Of a stretch of DNA of 64,000 nucleotides, positions 9,425 through 17,952 are shown one piece after another. Position 1 is the first letter of the stretch. The number at the start of each line of letters is the position of its first letter. Source of the DNA: Bradyrhizobium sp. CCGB12 (GTDB lineage Bacteria; Pseudomonadota; Alphaproteobacteria; Rhizobiales; Xanthobacteraceae); NCBI RefSeq assembly GCF_024199845.1, contig NZ_JANADO010000001.1, forward strand, positions 2,542,001-2,606,000, in the 5' to 3' direction. A model generated the notes under the pieces. That model searched no databases. It saw only the letters and a program-made list of their open reading frames with translations, and was not told where the DNA came from. The translations under genes were made by a program, and so were the position numbers.

Positions 9425-10285
9425 ATGCGGAGCATCAAGCAACCGGGCGCAGCCGGCGCAGAGCGCATCCAGTGGGTGGAGGCGAGGGGACGCGCCTTCG
9501 CGTTCACGCTTCAAGCCGGTTTGCCGCTGCTGGAAGCCGCACGCCGCGGTTTTGCCGCGGAGGGTTTTTCCGGCGGCGTGCTCAATTTTGGCGCTGGCGC
9601 ACTCGGGCCATTCGGCTATGTGATGCCGGCGCTGTCGAAGACCGGCGAGAACGCTGCCTTCTACAGCGATACGTTCCGGCCCGAAGGCGTGACGCGTACG
9701 AAGCTCGGCAGCATGACACTGGGCGTGCGCGACGGCGCGCCGTTCTTTCATTGCCACGGGCTCTGGACCGAGGCCGATGGCCGCGCCAGCGGCGGCCACA
9801 TGCTGCCGGACGAGACTGTCGTCGCCGAGCCGTTCGAGGTCGAAGCCTTCGGTCTCGATGGTGCGATGTTCACGGCCGAGCCCGATCCCGAGACCAATTT
9901 CAAGCTGTTCGGGCCGGTGGTGGCTGCAAGCACCGGCGCGCAGGCCACGAGCCGAGCGTTTGCGCTGCGGCTGCGTCCGAACCAGGACTTTGCAGATTGC
10001 CTTGAGGACTTCTGCCGCACGCACGGCATCGCCCGCGCCAAGATCCACGGCGGCGTCGGCTCGACCATCGGAGCACGCTTCACCCATGGCGGCGTGACCG
10101 AGCCGTTCGCGACCGAGCTGGCAATAACGTCCGGCGCGATCGCGGCCGGTCCTTCCGGTGCGCTCGAAGCCGCGCTCGACGTCGCCCTGATCGACTACAC
10201 CGGCGGCATTGCCGAGGGCCGTCTGATCCGGGGCGACAATCCCGTGCTGATGACGATGGAGCTGGTGCTGGAGGCTCTGGATTAG
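9425..10285 (+). CDS. PPC/DUF296 domain protein
   Basis: A 286-residue protein with two PPC-like halves. The first carries FFHCHGLWTEADGRASGGHM, the histidine-bearing PPC/DUF296 signature; the second repeats the pattern more loosely (AKIHGGVGSTIGARFTHGG). An ATG at 9425 or a GTG at 9422 could serve as start; the preceding stop is at 9413-9415, so translation is probably coupled. Prokaryotic PPC proteins bind metal through clustered histidines, but their role is unknown. The close linkage suggests a role linked to the acyl-CoA synthetase. Confidence 0.75.
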   Translation: MRSIKQPGAAGAERIQWVEARGRAFAFTLQAGLPLLEAARRGFAAEGFSGGVLNFGAGALGPFGYVMPALSKTGENAAFYSDTFRPEGVTRTKLGSMTLGVRDGAPFFHCHGLWTEADGRASGGHMLPDETVVAEPFEVEAFGLDGAMFTAEPDPETNFKLFGPVVAASTGAQATSRAFALRLRPNQDFADCLEDFCRTHGIARAKIHGGVGSTIGARFTHGGVTEPFATELAITSGAIAAGPSGALEAALDVALIDYTGGIAEGRLIRGDNPVLMTMELVLEALD

Positions 10286-10375
10286 CTTGTCAGGTCCCGG
10301 CAGGTGGGGCGCAAGATACCACTTTTGCAGTCTTATTGTTCCTGTTATGTTCTTACGATAACTCAGGGGCGGGCA

Positions 10376-11143
10376 ATGGCACGAAGAGGCAATCGAACGA
10401 TCAATCTGCCTGCGCCCTATCTGAAGCGGGTCTGGCTCGACCCGTCGCAAGTGCGCGATCGCGAGGCCTATCCGTTTTGCCTGCCCATCTTCCCGGATGA
10501 TTTCGAACTCGAATTCGACAGCCCCATCACGATCATCGTTGGAGAGAACGGCACCGGGAAGTCGACGATCCTCGAGGGCATCGCAGCGCTCGCCGGCTAT
10601 GACGATGCCGGTGGCGGCAAGGGTTACATGCCGGTCGATCATTCCGAAGCGCGCGAGAAGATGGGCGGCCAACTCTCCAGGGCGCTGCGTGCAAGCTGGC
10701 TGCCGAAGATCACCAATGGCTGGTTCTTTCGTGCAGAGAGCTTCTTCTCGGTCGCGCGATATCTTGACAAGGCTGCGCGTGACGCTGGCCAGGTCGGCCC
10801 CGATTTCCTGTCGCATTCCCATGGCGAAGGCTTCCTGCGTTTTTTCGAGGAACGCTGCCAGCGCCAGGGCATCTTCATCTTCGACGAGCCGGAATCGGCA
10901 CTTTCGCCGGCGCGTCAGATCGAATTCTTGAAGCTGCTGCGGCGCATGGAAGACTCCCGCATTTGCCAGGTCATCATGGCAACCCACTCGCCGATGCTGA
11001 TGGCCTATCCTAACGCGCGGTTGCTGCGGCTGGGCAAATACGGCCTCGAGCCTGTCACGGTGGAGCAGACCGACCATTACCGGGTGATGCGCGAATTCTG
11101 CGATGATCCGCGCGGGTTCGTCGAAGCCACGCTGGCGGAATGA
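10376..11143 (+). CDS. AAA family ATPase, RecF/SMC-like, solitary
   Basis: A 255-residue ATPase. Walker A is GENGTGKST (56-64), a short signature-like LSHSHGE lies at 146-152, Walker B is GIFIFDEPES (165-174) and the switch histidine is in ATHSPML (202-208). The insertion between Walker A and B is short and has no zinc hook. Proteins of this compact type (AAA_23/AAA_21) are annotated as OLD-like or ABC-like ATPases; some function in defence pairs, but no partner nuclease or toxin is adjacent here. The ATG at 10376 follows CAGGGGCGGGC. The next 1 kb has no gene. Confidence 0.85.
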   Translation: MARRGNRTINLPAPYLKRVWLDPSQVRDREAYPFCLPIFPDDFELEFDSPITIIVGENGTGKSTILEGIAALAGYDDAGGGKGYMPVDHSEAREKMGGQLSRALRASWLPKITNGWFFRAESFFSVARYLDKAARDAGQVGPDFLSHSHGEGFLRFFEERCQRQGIFIFDEPESALSPARQIEFLKLLRRMEDSRICQVIMATHSPMLMAYPNARLLRLGKYGLEPVTVEQTDHYRVMREFCDDPRGFVEATLAE

Positions 11144-11172
11144 TAGGCGCAGTTGGCGATCGTTCTCTCCGC

Positions 11173-11290
11173 CGTCATTGCGATGAGCTCTTGCGACGAA
11201 GCAATCCAGACTGCCGCCGTGGAAAGATTCTGGATTGCTTCCGCCTTCGCCAAGGCTTCGGCGGACAAGTCGCTGCGCTCGCAATGACAG
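11173..11290. repeat. Intergenic palindromic repeat, family A, copy 1
   Basis: Begins CCGTCATTGCGA and ends TCGCAATGACAGG, with inner arms GAAGCAATCCAG and CTGGATTGCTTC. The same layout recurs at 45086-45173. This is a rhizobial-type interspersed palindrome and would fold into a long hairpin if transcribed. Confidence 0.85.
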
Positions 11291-11313
11291 GGTGTGGGTA
11301 GCAACATTATCTC

Positions 11314-11455
11314 CTCTCGTGTCCCGGACGCGACGCAGCGCGTAGCGGTGCGACGCAGATCCGGGGACCCGGAAGCCGCGCATTTGCTGCTGCATGGGCC
11401 CCGGCTCTGCAGCGCACCGCCGAAGGGGCGCTCCCCTGCGTCCGGGGCACGAGAG
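11314..11455. repeat. Intergenic palindromic repeat, family B
   Basis: Outer arms CTCTCGTGTCCCGGACGC (11314-11331) and GCGTCCGGGGCACGAGAG (11438-11455) are near-perfect inverted repeats, with further GC-rich inner pairing. It directly follows family A copy 1, so two unrelated palindromes are stacked here. Confidence 0.8.
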
Positions 11456-12203
11456 CGGAGTTTATCTTGATCTTCGAATCTTAATCGCAGGCGCAGCTTC
11501 GCTTTCTCGCGGCACATCGTGCCCGAGCTTTGCGATGGTCACGCCCTCGAAGATGCCGAGGGCGCAGGGAAGGCCGGGCGCCGGCTGGCACCCGCGGTCC
11601 GCTGTGCGCAATTGCGCTGGAAACAAATGCACAGCGGCATACAGGGCAGCCTGAACGTCCGGCCTTCCCTGCGCAGTGGCTTTACGGCTTATGTCGTGCT
11701 CTCCCCGGGGAGCGATGCACTATTGCCCCCGTCGCCTTGCGGATGGCTGATGCGCGGGCCCGGTTGGGCCGCACGGATCACCGCAACACTTGGCGCACAG
11801 ACCCCGGGCGCCAGGACCACACGATTTTGCCGTACGCAGGCGGCACCATTCGTATGCGCGCGTCGCCTGCTCACGGAGTGACCCGCCCTGCAAACCACCT
11901 GCGCGCGACGCTGCCCGCGTCCACCACGTCCCATCCCGCGTTCGTGACGATCGCGATCCGCCCCTCGGCCCGGGTTGGGATGGTCTAAGCATGCGATATT
12001 TCCGAATTCGCGTAAAGCGAATTGTTTTTGACTGGACGCATTGACCATGACCGCGTGTGTTTTGCCCGTCGGGTAACGCAAGGGATGGTGTGGATACCCC
12101 TCGCCACAGCTGCGCCACGAACAGGTCTCCCCATGGTCCAAAAATGCGCTACGATGAGTTCAGCGCGCCCAAAGTCGCGCAGATTGAGGAACGAGGAAAC
12201 GAC
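11456..12203. other. Gene-poor stretch with no credible CDS
   Basis: About 750 bp. Overlapping open frames exist on both strands, but all are arginine- or proline-rich with no start context or recognisable protein features. Its tail (around 12000-12060) is AT-richer and should contain the promoter of the SRPBCC gene. It may be a further interspersed element or decayed sequence; I cannot place its ends. Confidence 0.4.
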
Positions 12204-12767
12204 ATGAGGATGACGATGGGAACGGCGATCGCCGGGGTGGCGGCGCTGGCGGTGGCGGGGATGGCTCTGACGGCAGCTTTCGAGCCGGTCTGGGCCCATG
12301 GGCCGACCCGGCAGAAGGTGCGGGAATCCATCGAGATCGGTGCGCCGCCGGCCAAGGTCTGGGCGGCGATCAGCAATTTCCAGGACATGAGCTGGCTCCC
12401 GCCCGTCACCAAGACGGAAGGGCAGAAGGGCAACGAGATCGGCGCGACGCGGACGCTGACCCTGACGGGCGGTCCGACGGTCGAGGAGGAGCTCTACAAA
12501 TACGAGCCCGACATGCAGAGCTATTCGTACCGCATCACCAAGGTCGACGTGAAGGTGCTGCCGGTGACCAATTATTCCTCGACCTTGACGGTGTCGCCCG
12601 CGCCTGATGGCAAGGCGAAACTGGAATGGGCCGGCGCGTTCTATCGCGGCTATCCCAACAACGATCCGCCGCCGGAGCTGAGCGACGAGGCCGCGGTGAA
12701 GGCGGTGAGCGGGCTGTACAAGACCGGGCTCGAGGCGCTCAAGAAGAAGATCGAGAGCGGTAGCTGA
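12204..12767 (+). CDS. SRPBCC family exported protein
   Basis: A 187-residue protein with an N-terminal signal or anchor (ending about ...EPVWAHG) and a START-like SRPBCC domain (VRESIEIGAPPAKVWAAISN near the start; later TLTVSPAPDGKAKLEWAGAF). Polyketide-cyclase-like SRPBCC folds bind hydrophobic ligands in a deep cavity. The ATG at 12204 follows GAGGAAAC. The beta-propeller gene starts three bases after its stop, so the two form an operon and probably work together in the periplasm. Confidence 0.82.
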   Translation: MRMTMGTAIAGVAALAVAGMALTAAFEPVWAHGPTRQKVRESIEIGAPPAKVWAAISNFQDMSWLPPVTKTEGQKGNEIGATRTLTLTGGPTVEEELYKYEPDMQSYSYRITKVDVKVLPVTNYSSTLTVSPAPDGKAKLEWAGAFYRGYPNNDPPPELSDEAAVKAVSGLYKTGLEALKKKIESGS

Positions 12768-12769
12768 TC

Positions 12770-13717
12770 GTGCGGGCGCTGGTCCTGGCGGCCTTCGCCG
12801 CCAGCCTTTGCGGTCTGCCGCGCGCGTGTGCCGAAGAGGCGTTCGTCACCAACCAGCTCAGCGACGATCTGATGATCGTGGACCTCGCCGGCGCACGCGG
12901 GGTTGCGACCATCCCGATCGGCGGCAAGCCGGCGGGCGTTGCCGTCAGCGCGGACGGGCGCTTTGCCTATGTGACGAGCCCCGACGCCAAGGCGGTGACG
13001 GTGGTGGACGCCGCAGCGCGCCAGGTCGCCGGCCGCATCGAAGTGGGCGGCGGGCCGCTCGGCATTGCCGTCGCGCCCGATGGCAAGACGGTCTATGTCG
13101 CCGATTGGTATGCCGCCGCGGTGCGGGTGATCGACACGGCTTCGCGCAGCGTCACCGCCAGCATCGCAGTCGGCGCCTCGCCGTCGGGCCTTGCGGTGAC
13201 ACCGGATGGCAAGCTGCTGCTCTCGGCCGACCGCGACGACGACAGCGTCTCTGTGGTGGACACCGCGACGCGCCAGCGCAAAGCAATGATCAAGGTCGGC
13301 ACCCGCCCGTTCGGCGTCACCATCGATGCCGACGGCAAGCGCGCCTACACCGCCAATGTCGGCTCCGACGACGTCTCCGTGATCGACATCGCCGCCGGCC
13401 GTGAGATCGGCCGCGTGCCGGTCGGGATGCGTCCCTATGCGGTGGCTCTGACGCAGGGGCGCGGTTTCGTCACCGACCAGTATGGCGGCACCGTCAGCGT
13501 GTTCGATCTGGCGAGCCTGAAGCCGCTCAAGCGCATCACTGTCGGCGACTATCCCGAAGGCATCAATGCGACCGCCGATGGCAAACGCGTCATCGTCGCC
13601 TGCTGGGAGAGCAACACGCTTGACATCATTGACGCGACCGAGCTGAAGGTGATCGGCGAGGTCAAGACCGGCGACGGCCCGCGTGCGTTCGGGGCGTTCT
13701 TGCGCAGGACGGAGTAG
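12770..13717 (+). CDS. YVTN-type beta-propeller protein
   Basis: A 315-residue protein starting at GTG, two bases after the SRPBCC stop. It has a signal peptide (ending PRACA) and about seven tandem YVTN repeats with the pattern P-x-G-(V/I)-A-V-(S/A/T)-x-D-G-(R/K)-x-x-Y-V (for example GVAVSADGRFAYV, GIAVAPDGKTVYV). This predicts a seven-bladed, surface or periplasmic propeller. Homologues often sit near PQQ-dependent alcohol oxidation genes, but none are in this window, so the role remains open. Confidence 0.85.
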   Translation: MRALVLAAFAASLCGLPRACAEEAFVTNQLSDDLMIVDLAGARGVATIPIGGKPAGVAVSADGRFAYVTSPDAKAVTVVDAAARQVAGRIEVGGGPLGIAVAPDGKTVYVADWYAAAVRVIDTASRSVTASIAVGASPSGLAVTPDGKLLLSADRDDDSVSVVDTATRQRKAMIKVGTRPFGVTIDADGKRAYTANVGSDDVSVIDIAAGREIGRVPVGMRPYAVALTQGRGFVTDQYGGTVSVFDLASLKPLKRITVGDYPEGINATADGKRVIVACWESNTLDIIDATELKVIGEVKTGDGPRAFGAFLRRTE

Positions 13718-13734
13718 GGCGCAGCGGGGAATCG

Positions 13735-13773
13735 GTAGCCTGCATGGAGCGAAGCGGAATGCGGGGACACTTT
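13735..13773. repeat. Left part of a REP-like palindrome next to the IS1182 element
   Basis: GTAGCCTGCATGGAGCGAAG starts at 13735 and continues to a GCGGGGA block. Its expected closing arm, CAATCCGGGCTAC, is found at 15481-15493 on the far side of the IS1182-type element. The two parts look like one rhizobial palindrome split by the insertion. Confidence 0.55.
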
Positions 13774-15489
13774 CCCGGATTGCGCTTCGAGGCTGGGCAA
13801 GTATTTGTTTGGGCGCGGCTTACGCGGCATATCGGAAAATTGGACGGATTTGGGCTCGGATTGGCGCTGGAGCGGGCCGTATCCGGGTGATGATGTCGGT
13901 GATGTCGGTGATGGCGTTGAGCAGCAAGAGTGCCAAATGCGGAAGCCGGCTTGCCAGATAGGCCATGAAGGCGTCGAGGCCGAGAATGCTGAGGACTCGG
14001 GAGAAATTGTAGCAAAGCGCCATCAGGCTCCATTCGCCACAGACTTTGTCGAAGCCGCGGACGAGGAAGTGGCGGTAGCCGGCCCGGCATTTGATGGTGC
14101 CGAAGGGGTGTTCGGCGAGTTCGGCGCGGCGGCGCATCTGGGCCTCGGCGCCCTGCATCCGCGCGCGATGCCGATCCAGCACCGCTTCATGCTCCCAGCG
14201 CTGGACGGTGCGCGTCGGGATCTTGACGGTGACACAGCGCGCGCGCAGCGGGCAGGCGTCGCAATCTGACTTGCGGCTGACATACCTGATCTCGATCCGG
14301 TTGCCGTTGGTCTTGCGACCGTCCGTGGGACGCAGCTGCTTGCCGGCGGGACAGCGATAGACATCCGCTTCGGCGTCGTAGGCGAACGCCTCATGGCTGA
14401 TGCGATCCTGCGCTTCGAGCCGCGTGGTTCGCTTGGCCAGCGGAACGTAGGCGGCAATGCCGTTCTCCTCGCAGTCCTTGAGCGTATGGCCGTTGTAGTA
14501 GCCGGTATCGGCGAGAACCGTCAGCGTCTCGACGCCAAGCTCGTCCTTTGCGGCCTTGGCCATGTCGTAAAGCTGGCCGCTATCGTTGCCGTCGTTGACG
14601 ACCTCGCTCGCCGCGATCAGAGCGTGCTTGTCGTCGACGCCGATCTGAACGTTATAGCCTGCCACCACCTGGCCGTTCTTCGACAACAGGCGGGCATCCG
14701 GATCGGTTCGCGACAGCTGCGTCTGCCCGCTCTCCTCCAGTCGTGCCAGATCGGCCTGCAAGCTGGCGCGCTTGGCCATCAACGCCGCCACCTCTTGTGC
14801 GAGGTCTCCGCCGCGACTGCCATCGCCTCCGCCATCCCGCCCCGCGGGTGGACGTTCCACCTCGGCGCTGTCGTTGGCCTCGAGCGTGGCACCATAGGCT
14901 TCAATATCCTGCTCGATCTCCGCCAGCCGCTTGGCGAGCTTGCGCTGCGTTTTGATGCTCGCCTTGCTGGCGTTGCCATCAAAAAACGCACCGTCGATCG
15001 CCACAACCTCTCCGCCAATCAGACCGAGTTCGCGCAGCATCAGCACAAACTCCCGGTTCACCGCCTTGAGCGTCTTCCAGTTCTCCTGGCGGAACTTGGC
15101 GATGGTGCGATAGCCCGGCACCAGGCGCTTCATCAGCCAGATCAGTTCCAGATTGCGCCGGGCTTCGCGCTCCAGGTTGCGCGACGACCGGATCCGGTTC
15201 AGGTAGCCATAAAGATAAAGCTTCAGCAGGTCGGCCGGGTCATAAGGTGGCTGTCCAGCCCCGCCGCTCGATCCGGCATGGCGGAAGCCAAGCTTCCCGA
15301 GGTCAAGCGCTGCAACAAAAGCCTCGATCACCCGAACCGGATTGTCGCCGGCCACATAATCTTCCACCCGCGCCGGCAGAAGGCTCGGCTGATCCCGCCT
15401 GACGCCGGTTTTGAAGGTACGATTCGTCATGCCGAATCCTACCTTCACTCGATGTTAGAATCTTGCCCAGTCTCGAAGCGCAATCCGGG
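13774..15489. mobile_element. IS1182-family insertion sequence (about 1.7 kb, apparently complete)
   Basis: A single transposase gene flanked by inverted repeats of 28 bp with one mismatch, at 13774-13801 and 15462-15489 (inner portion CTGGGCAAG / CTTGCCCAG). No clear target-site duplication is visible. Part of the repeat also resembles the surrounding REP-like palindrome, so the exact IS ends could lie up to about 18 bp inside these limits. Confidence 0.8.
13820..15430 (-). CDS. IS1182-family transposase
   Basis: A 536-residue, apparently intact DDE transposase. The N-terminus has the DUF772 region (YDPADLLKLYLYGYLNRIRSSR), the catalytic region includes VVAIDGAFFDGNASK and LADTGYYNGHTL, and the C-terminal DDE_Tnp_1 segment has a cysteine cluster (CDACPLRARC) and EHPFGTIKCRAGYRHFLVRG. 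The ATG at 15430 is chosen because AGGTAGGA lies six bases upstream; an in-frame GTG at 15448 has no such site. No frameshift is seen, so it may be active. Confidence 0.93.
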   Translation of the reverse strand: MTNRTFKTGVRRDQPSLLPARVEDYVAGDNPVRVIEAFVAALDLGKLGFRHAGSSGGAGQPPYDPADLLKLYLYGYLNRIRSSRNLEREARRNLELIWLMKRLVPGYRTIAKFRQENWKTLKAVNREFVLMLRELGLIGGEVVAIDGAFFDGNASKASIKTQRKLAKRLAEIEQDIEAYGATLEANDSAEVERPPAGRDGGGDGSRGGDLAQEVAALMAKRASLQADLARLEESGQTQLSRTDPDARLLSKNGQVVAGYNVQIGVDDKHALIAASEVVNDGNDSGQLYDMAKAAKDELGVETLTVLADTGYYNGHTLKDCEENGIAAYVPLAKRTTRLEAQDRISHEAFAYDAEADVYRCPAGKQLRPTDGRKTNGNRIEIRYVSRKSDCDACPLRARCVTVKIPTRTVQRWEHEAVLDRHRARMQGAEAQMRRRAELAEHPFGTIKCRAGYRHFLVRGFDKVCGEWSLMALCYNFSRVLSILGLDAFMAYLASRLPHLALLLLNAITDITDIITRIRPAPAPIRAQIRPIFRYAA

Positions 15490-15522
15490 CTACGACGTTA
15501 TCTTCAAGAATATCAAAGTGCC

Positions 15523-15610
15523 GTAGGGTGGGCAAAGCGAAGCGTGCCCACCAATACGGAGAGGCCGCAGAGGGATGGTGGGCACGGCGCGCCGCGCCTT
15601 TGCCCACCCT
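15523..15610. repeat. Intergenic palindromic repeat, family C
   Basis: Begins GTAGGGTGGGCAAAGCG and ends CGCGCCTTTGCCCACCCT, forming imperfect outer arms. The final AC expected from the left arm is missing, and the sequence changes abruptly at 15611, consistent with the IS110-type element starting there. Confidence 0.7.
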
Positions 15611-15819
15611 TGTATTAGCCGGACGGCTTATATTGAACCGTTCCGTGAGGAATGGCCCAGCCCGGGTGGCCGCCCGAGCTGGGTCGCCGTTCGATCGGAT
15701 CGGTGCCCACCAAAGCCTTGAGGGCTGTCTGACGTAGCGAGATCGCGATCGGCACTTCATCGGGACCCGAATGGTTGAACGAACTTGAGGTTCGCATCAC
15801 AAGGGAGGGATCGACGAAG
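15611..15819 (+). other. Non-coding 5' flank of IS110 transposase, possible bridge-RNA region
   Basis: About 209 bp without a reading frame between the family C repeat and the transposase. It contains a strong stem-loop: CCCAGC (15656-15661) with GCTGGG (15678-15683), enclosing CGGG/CCCG. IS110-group elements are known to carry a structured bridge RNA in the non-coding left end. Placement and structure fit, but no guide loops were verified. Confidence 0.45.
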
Positions 15820-16788
15820 ATGGCCAAGCATACCACGATCTGTGCCGGGATCGATACCGGCAAACGGAAGCTCGATGTGGCGATCGAGGGCCGCCGCGAG
15901 CAGCTGCAGGTGAAGAACACGCCGGAAGGTCACGAGGACCTGTTGGCGTGGCTGCGACAGCATCGCGTCAAACGCATCGGCATCGAGGCGAGCGGCGGTT
16001 ACGAGCAGCCTGTCGTCGCCGAACTGCGGCGCAAGCGGTTTGTGGTTGTGGTGTTTCAGCCGGCTCAGGTCCGGGCCTATGCTAAATTCCACCTGCAGCG
16101 AGCCAAGAACGACAAGATGGATGCCGCTCTTATCGCAGCTTGCACCGCAGCAGTGCGGAAGATCCATGCCGCGCCCGATCCCCGGTTGCTGCCATTTGCC
16201 GAGCAGCTGACCATGATCGATCAGATCGGTGAGGATATCGCGCGCCTGAAGAACAGGATCGAGAGCTGCCGCAATGTAGGGATCAACAAGCTCTGGCAGG
16301 AGGATATCGCTCGCCTGGAACAACGTGAGACGGCGGCACTCAAGGCCCTGGTCGCCTCGATCCGCAAGCATCCCGACCTTGCCAAGAGGCTTGCGCTGAT
16401 CAACAGCGTCGACGGCATCGGGTTGCCGACCGCCGTTGCCATCCTGGTGCGCCTGCCTGAGATCGGCCGGATCACGCGGGAGCAAGCTGTCGCTCTCGCC
16501 GGCCTTGCGCCCTATGACGACGACAGCGGCGACCAGACCGGCGGTCGGCATATCGAGGGCGGACGCAAGCGGCTGCGTCGCGCCCTTTATACGGCTTCAC
16601 TCGCTGCATCGTTTCGATGGAACCCGCAGCTCATCCAGCTCTACCGACGGCTAACTGCGGCCGGAAAGGAACACAAGCGCGCGCTCGTTGCCTGCGCCAG
16701 GAAGATGCTCATCTTCGCCAACACAGTGGTGGCTCGCGGCACGCCGTGGTGCGACAAACCGCCAGTGCGATCGTTCTCTGTTTCTTAG
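15820..16788 (+). CDS. IS110-family transposase (DEDD recombinase)
   Basis: A 322-residue protein. The N-terminal RuvC-like DEDD domain begins ICAGIDTGKRKLDVAIEG, continues with GIEASGGYEQPV and has NDKMDAALIA. The C-terminal transposase_20 domain contains INSVDGIGLPTAVAIL and ALAGLAPYDDDSGDQTGG, with the serine expected for this class. The start at 15820 follows AAGGGAGGGA. No frameshift is visible. IS110 elements usually lack long terminal inverted repeats, so the right end (somewhere in 16789-16989) is not defined. Confidence 0.92.
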   Translation: MAKHTTICAGIDTGKRKLDVAIEGRREQLQVKNTPEGHEDLLAWLRQHRVKRIGIEASGGYEQPVVAELRRKRFVVVVFQPAQVRAYAKFHLQRAKNDKMDAALIAACTAAVRKIHAAPDPRLLPFAEQLTMIDQIGEDIARLKNRIESCRNVGINKLWQEDIARLEQRETAALKALVASIRKHPDLAKRLALINSVDGIGLPTAVAILVRLPEIGRITREQAVALAGLAPYDDDSGDQTGGRHIEGGRKRLRRALYTASLAASFRWNPQLIQLYRRLTAAGKEHKRALVACARKMLIFANTVVARGTPWCDKPPVRSFSVS

Positions 16789-16989
16789 TTCGACCGCGAC
16801 GTGTTTCTTCGTCCCGACCTACGGCTCCTCATGACGTCGCGCGCAGCGACCGTCAAGGATGGCCGTCGCTCGCCCTAACCTCACCTGACCTGCTGCCAGG
16901 CCACGCCTTGACGGACGCGAGTACGGCGTCATCATCGATGACGCAGGCGATCCGAAAGGGCACAAAAAACCGCCGCCACTTAATGGTTG

Positions 16990-17916
16990 CTACGGCGCTT
17001 TCGACGCGGCAAAGTCCCTCAGCTTCACGAAAAAGTCCTTCAGGATGGGGTTGCGATCCACGTAGGTCACGTAGCGGATCGGATGCCGCCTGCGGTCGAT
17101 GCTCCACGTCATCTGGTCCGTGAGGACCGGAGCGGGGATGATCACGCTCGGCGCCCACGTGGGGTTCAGCAGCGAGCCGACCGGCGCCATGTCCCAGATC
17201 TCCTTGGCCCAGCCCATGTGGTCGGACGAATACTCCTTGAACCGCATCGCGAGGAACGCGCCGATGCTGCCATGCGGTTCGACGTAGCGCTCGATCTCCG
17301 GCACCGTCGAGTGAAGGCGCGAGGTGACGCCCCTGCACGGCACCAGCACGAGCGGAACGCCGCTGTCGAGCAGCACCTGCGTGCCGCCGACATCTTGCTT
17401 GAGGTTGAACTCGACGGTGTCGGGCCATTCCAGCGCATGACCGCCAAGCCAGACCACCACGACGCGGTCGATGATATCGGGCGCCTTCAGAAGGGCGGAA
17501 GCCACATTGCTGATGGCGCCGATGGCGATGACGTAGAGGGGCTTGTCCGGCGAGCCCGCGCGCGCCCGGGCGATGAGGTCGTCGACGGCGGGTGCCGCCT
17601 GCGCCGCCTTGCCTGGGCCGACATAGTCGGTGACGCCGCGATAAACCAGGCCATCAGGCGCGACGTTCAGGCGGTCCAGCAGGCGGAGGATTTCCTGGTA
17701 GCTCAGCTCCATGCCGTGGCCGGGACTGTCCGCGCGCGCGTTGAAGAACGGCGCGGCATAGATCGCCTCGACCTCGAAGCGCTCCGGTGACAGCAGCATC
17801 TGCACGAGCGCGAACTGGTCGTCGATCTCGTTATAGGTGTCGGTGTCGAGCACGACGCGCAACCGGCCCTCCGGCGGCGCCAGGAGCTTGAGGCGGCTTG
17901 CGTCCGTGAGTGTCAT
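16990..17916 (-). CDS. Nucleoside hydrolase (IUNH family)
   Basis: A 308-residue protein. The N-terminal motif VVLDTDTYNEIDDQFAL (from residue 22) is a variant of the family DTDxxxDD calcium site, with a two-residue insertion and a glutamate. Later blocks include VIAIGAISNVASALL and VVWLGGHALEW. The family hydrolyses N-glycosidic bonds of ribonucleosides. The changed metal motif may shift substrate range, which cannot be decided here. The start at 17916 has GGGAGA upstream. It is followed on the same strand, further upstream, by the HAD gene. Confidence 0.82.
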   Translation of the reverse strand: MTLTDASRLKLLAPPEGRLRVVLDTDTYNEIDDQFALVQMLLSPERFEVEAIYAAPFFNARADSPGHGMELSYQEILRLLDRLNVAPDGLVYRGVTDYVGPGKAAQAAPAVDDLIARARAGSPDKPLYVIAIGAISNVASALLKAPDIIDRVVVVWLGGHALEWPDTVEFNLKQDVGGTQVLLDSGVPLVLVPCRGVTSRLHSTVPEIERYVEPHGSIGAFLAMRFKEYSSDHMGWAKEIWDMAPVGSLLNPTWAPSVIIPAPVLTDQMTWSIDRRRHPIRYVTYVDRNPILKDFFVKLRDFAASKAP

Positions 17917-17952
17917 TGCCGTCTCCCTGGGGCCGTGTGTGACGATTGCGGA

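Noticed and set aside
7160..11395. A 1411-codon reverse open frame
   Set aside because: It is the antisense of the acyl-CoA synthetase, PPC and ATPase genes. High GC keeps stop codons rare; the composition is His/Arg/Ala-biased with no recognisable domain.
11519..11988. Overlapping forward frames in the gene-poor stretch
   Set aside because: No start context, Arg/Pro-rich, mutually overlapping; not supported as genes.
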